A stretch of 64,000 nucleotides of DNA from NCBI RefSeq assembly GCF_022012475.1, contig NZ_JAKLWS010000020.1, positions 17,057 to 81,056 on the forward strand. Reading direction: 5' to 3'. The notes under the pieces are model-generated. The model was not told the DNA's origin. It was given only the letters and a program-made list of their open reading frames with translations, and did no database searches. This document shows, one piece after another, positions 62,283-64,000 of the stretch; the first letter of the stretch is position 1; each line of letters starts with the position of its first letter. Both the position numbers and the translations under genes were made by a program. Source of the stretch: Rhodohalobacter sulfatireducens (lineage in GTDB: Bacteria; Bacteroidota; Rhodothermia; Balneolales; Balneolaceae).

Positions 62283-63005
62283 ATGAGTTCTTTTGGTTCA
62301 ACTAACAAACTTTATTTAATACCAACACCGATTTCCAAACAAAAAGAGAATCGGGTTCTGCCTGAGCACACTGTACAACTAATACAAAATCTGACCTGTT
62401 TCGTGGTTGAGAAAGCTCAAACAGCACAAAGCTTCTTACAGTGGATTGACCACCCGACTCCCCTTCATGAAATTACTTTCCGCGTTCTAAACAAGAAAAC
62501 ACCCGAACATGAAGTTCTCAGTTTTATAAAGTTATTGGAAAATCAATCTGTGGGGCTCATGTCTGAAGCCGGTGCGCCCGGCGTGGCTGACCCGGGATCA
62601 TTATTGGTAAAACTGGCCCATGAAAAAGGAATACAGGTTGTACCCCTGGTTGGTCCTTCATCCATATTGCTTGCCCTTATGGCATCCGGATTAAATGGTC
62701 AACATTTTACATTTCATGGCTACCTGCCGATCAATGAATCTAAACGCTCAAAAAAGATCCAGGAGCTCGAAAAAGACTCACTAAAATCGGGTTGTACTCA
62801 TATTTTTATGGAAACCCCTCATCGAAATAAAAATTTATTCGATCAGCTATCCGGCAAATTACGCCCGGCAACAAAATTGTGTATCGCAGCGGGCATCACA
62901 TCAGACAGCGAATTTATTGAGACTAAAAACATCAAAGCATGGAGGAGCACAAGCCGGCCGGAACTTGAAAAAAAGCCTGCATTGTTTTTAATCAATGCAA
63001 AATAA
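62283..63005 (+). CDS. RsmI-like SAM-dependent tetrapyrrole-methylase-fold methyltransferase
   Basis: The 240-residue protein starts KLYLIPTPI and has FVVEKAQTAQSFLQWI, then LMSEAGAPGVADPGSLLV, VPLVGPSSILLALMASGLNG and FTFHGYLP, all typical of the RsmI branch. RsmI 2'-O-methylates C1402 of 16S rRNA. This version is shorter than E. coli RsmI and lacks the C-terminal extension, as in a second RsmI-like paralogue often found in Bacteroidota. rRNA methylation is therefore likely but not certain. The stop lies 4 bases from the convergent sigma-factor gene. Confidence 0.85.
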   Translation: MSSFGSTNKLYLIPTPISKQKENRVLPEHTVQLIQNLTCFVVEKAQTAQSFLQWIDHPTPLHEITFRVLNKKTPEHEVLSFIKLLENQSVGLMSEAGAPGVADPGSLLVKLAHEKGIQVVPLVGPSSILLALMASGLNGQHFTFHGYLPINESKRSKKIQELEKDSLKSGCTHIFMETPHRNKNLFDQLSGKLRPATKLCIAAGITSDSEFIETKNIKAWRSTSRPELEKKPALFLINAK

Positions 63006-63009
63006 ACAT

Positions 63010-63582
63010 TCAATCTCTTATAGCATTTTTTACACACTTGCGTAATTTCTCAATCACTCTCGATTTTTTGGTCCTGAAGTTACCGTGACTCATATTGAGT
63101 TTCTTCGCCACATCTTTGTCTTTTTCATTGATATACTTTAAAACCTGCAGAAAAAAGGTCCGCCTACCTTTCTTCAGTTTTTTGATACAAAATTCAAGGA
63201 GCTTCTCTTTTTCTTCCGAATAGATAGACCCGATTATTTCATCGCCGCTAGAACCAATAACTTCCGAAAAGTATGAATACTCACTTGGTACTTCTACCTT
63301 ATCATTTCTCAATATCATGAGGTACTCATTCCTGGCTGACCTTACCAAGTAACCAAAGACATCATTGATCTCGGTAACCGCCCCGTCAACGATTTTTTTA
63401 TAGACTTTTTCAAAAGCCTGCTGAGCACAATCTTTTGCTGTTTCTTCGTCTGACTTCATAACAGTGACCAGATACAAAGCCATTCTTTTTATAAATAAAT
63501 TTGAGATACGATTTATCTCAGAATAATCAGCCGACGTTATGAGTTCGTAAAATTCTTTACTCGAAATGTTTTCTTGTTCCAA
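63010..63582 (-). CDS. ECF-type RNA polymerase sigma factor
   Basis: The 190-residue protein has region 2 at about 25-90 (FIKRMALYLVTVM, then CAQQAFEKVYKKI) and region 4 at about 130-185 (KLKKGRRTFFLQVLKYI, then KDVAKKLNMSHGNFRTKKSRV). The only usable start is TTG at 63582; the open frame upstream has no ATG before a stop. No anti-sigma or lipoprotein partner follows on the strand. The divergent lipoprotein gene at 63867, behind a very AT-rich gap, is a possible target. Confidence 0.82.
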   Translation of the reverse strand: MEQENISSKEFYELITSADYSEINRISNLFIKRMALYLVTVMKSDEETAKDCAQQAFEKVYKKIVDGAVTEINDVFGYLVRSARNEYLMILRNDKVEVPSEYSYFSEVIGSSGDEIIGSIYSEEKEKLLEFCIKKLKKGRRTFFLQVLKYINEKDKDVAKKLNMSHGNFRTKKSRVIEKLRKCVKNAIRD

Positions 63583-63866
63583 AAAAGTGATAACTGCCTG
63601 ATTCTTTTTACTTTAAAAGATTAATTTTTTCTTAAAAATGATTTGCAGAAAGTCAACGTATATGAATATATTTATAAAACAATATATAATTATTGTATAA
63701 AATTATTTTATAAAAACTAATTTAAAATATATTCTAATATCTATATTTTTTCTGTAACAAAACGGTTTCTCGTGCATCCTACTACTGTATAGTATATCAA
63801 AAATTTTTGCCTTCGAATGGCAAATTTCAAATAATTTTCACTAATACTAAATCAACAGACACTACT
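63583..63866. other. Very AT-rich divergent promoter region
   Basis: The 284-base gap between the sigma factor and the lipoprotein is markedly richer in A and T than the genes on either side, especially 63640-63760. Repeated TATA-like blocks are present, but no clean inverted repeat was found. It should contain both promoters. No small gene is supported. Confidence 0.5.
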
Positions 63867-64000
63867 ATGAAAGCTTTACACAACCTCCGACTGTTAACTG
63901 CCACTGTAATTATCGCCCTGTTTGCCGGATGTGCCGGAATCACCGAGGCCAACCTCTCCGAGACCAACGCCCCGGATGCGCCTGCCGTATCGGCCGAATC
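63867..64000 (+). CDS. Lipoprotein, 5' part only
   Basis: ATG 63867 opens a frame that runs off the right edge after 44 codons. The product starts with a lipoprotein signal (MKALHNLRLLTATVIIALFA, then GCAG with Cys at 22), followed by a Ser/Thr/Ala/Pro-rich spacer. The codons are more GC-rich than those of the neighbouring genes. It could be the start of a large surface-attached protein such as a dehydrogenase, hydrolase or adhesin. The family cannot be told from this part. Confidence 0.7.
   Translation, partial: MKALHNLRLLTATVIIALFAGCAGITEANLSETNAPDAPAVSAE

Noticed and set aside
62201..62308. N-terminal 36-residue extension of the isopentenyl diphosphate isomerase.
   Set aside because: It would overlap the divergent methyltransferase start, and homologues begin near the ATG at 62200.
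1..64000. CRISPR array, tRNA/rRNA genes, prophage or transposon.
   Set aside because: No evenly spaced direct repeats with unique spacers, no cloverleaf-like segments in the gaps, and no integrase, transposase or phage structural genes were found.

Overview
The window is about 64 kb of moderately AT-rich bacterial chromosome. It is probably from a marine or saline member of the Balneolota/Rhodothermota/Bacteroidota assemblage. This is inferred from gene content: an ECF sigma - FecR - TonB receptor set, Ser/Thr kinases fused to TPR repeats, many lipoproteins with a Cys lipobox, weak or absent Shine-Dalgarno sequences, and FMN-type isopentenyl diphosphate isomerase. No rRNA, tRNA, CRISPR array, phage or transposase gene was seen.

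Left part (1-10 kb): a truncated GH20 hexosaminidase, a short-chain dehydrogenase behind a perfect inverted repeat, a secreted esterase, and a trans-envelope signalling/import set (ECF sigma factor, lipoprotein, FecR anti-sigma, STN-type TonB receptor). Three small genes follow, including an orphan TrpF-like isomerase.

Signalling island (10.7-22.6 kb): two tandem copies of a two-gene unit, each a membrane Ser/Thr kinase with a C-terminal TPR domain followed by a small exported protein. Divergent from them is a GAF-PP2C (RsbU-like) phosphatase, then a secreted six-hairpin glycosidase-like protein and a receiver-GAF protein. A Gfo/Idh/MocA oxidoreductase and a CPBP protease close this part.

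Rhamnose regulon (24.5-47 kb): an unbroken minus-strand run ending at a divergent SorC-family regulator. It encodes two GH78 alpha-L-rhamnosidases, a ThuA/sorbosone-dehydrogenase-like/PKD/cytochrome c lipoprotein, an NCS1-type permease, the bifunctional aldolase/dehydrogenase RhaEW, a 57-residue membrane protein, rhamnose isomerase, an FGGY kinase and LutABC. Read together these form a route from rhamnosylated glycan to L-rhamnose, rhamnulose-1-phosphate, DHAP plus lactaldehyde, lactate and pyruvate. Two copies of a near-palindrome (TGAACA-N2-TGTTCA type) sit in front of the two GH78 genes and are the best operator candidates. The gaps between these genes are full of hairpin repeats.

Second glycan block (47-60 kb, minus strand): a DUF559 endonuclease-like gene broken by a stop at codon 8, a third GH78, a GH29 fucosidase, an Nramp-like transporter lacking the metal-binding motifs, a glycosyltransferase, a beta-propeller protein, a GH67 alpha-glucuronidase and a small outer-membrane beta-barrel. 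The right end holds housekeeping genes (MltB-like transglycosylase, Fni, RsmI-like methyltransferase), an orphan sigma factor and the start of a lipoprotein. No SusC/SusD pair, sulfatase or polysaccharide lyase is present, so uptake of the released sugars probably depends on the two atypical permeases.
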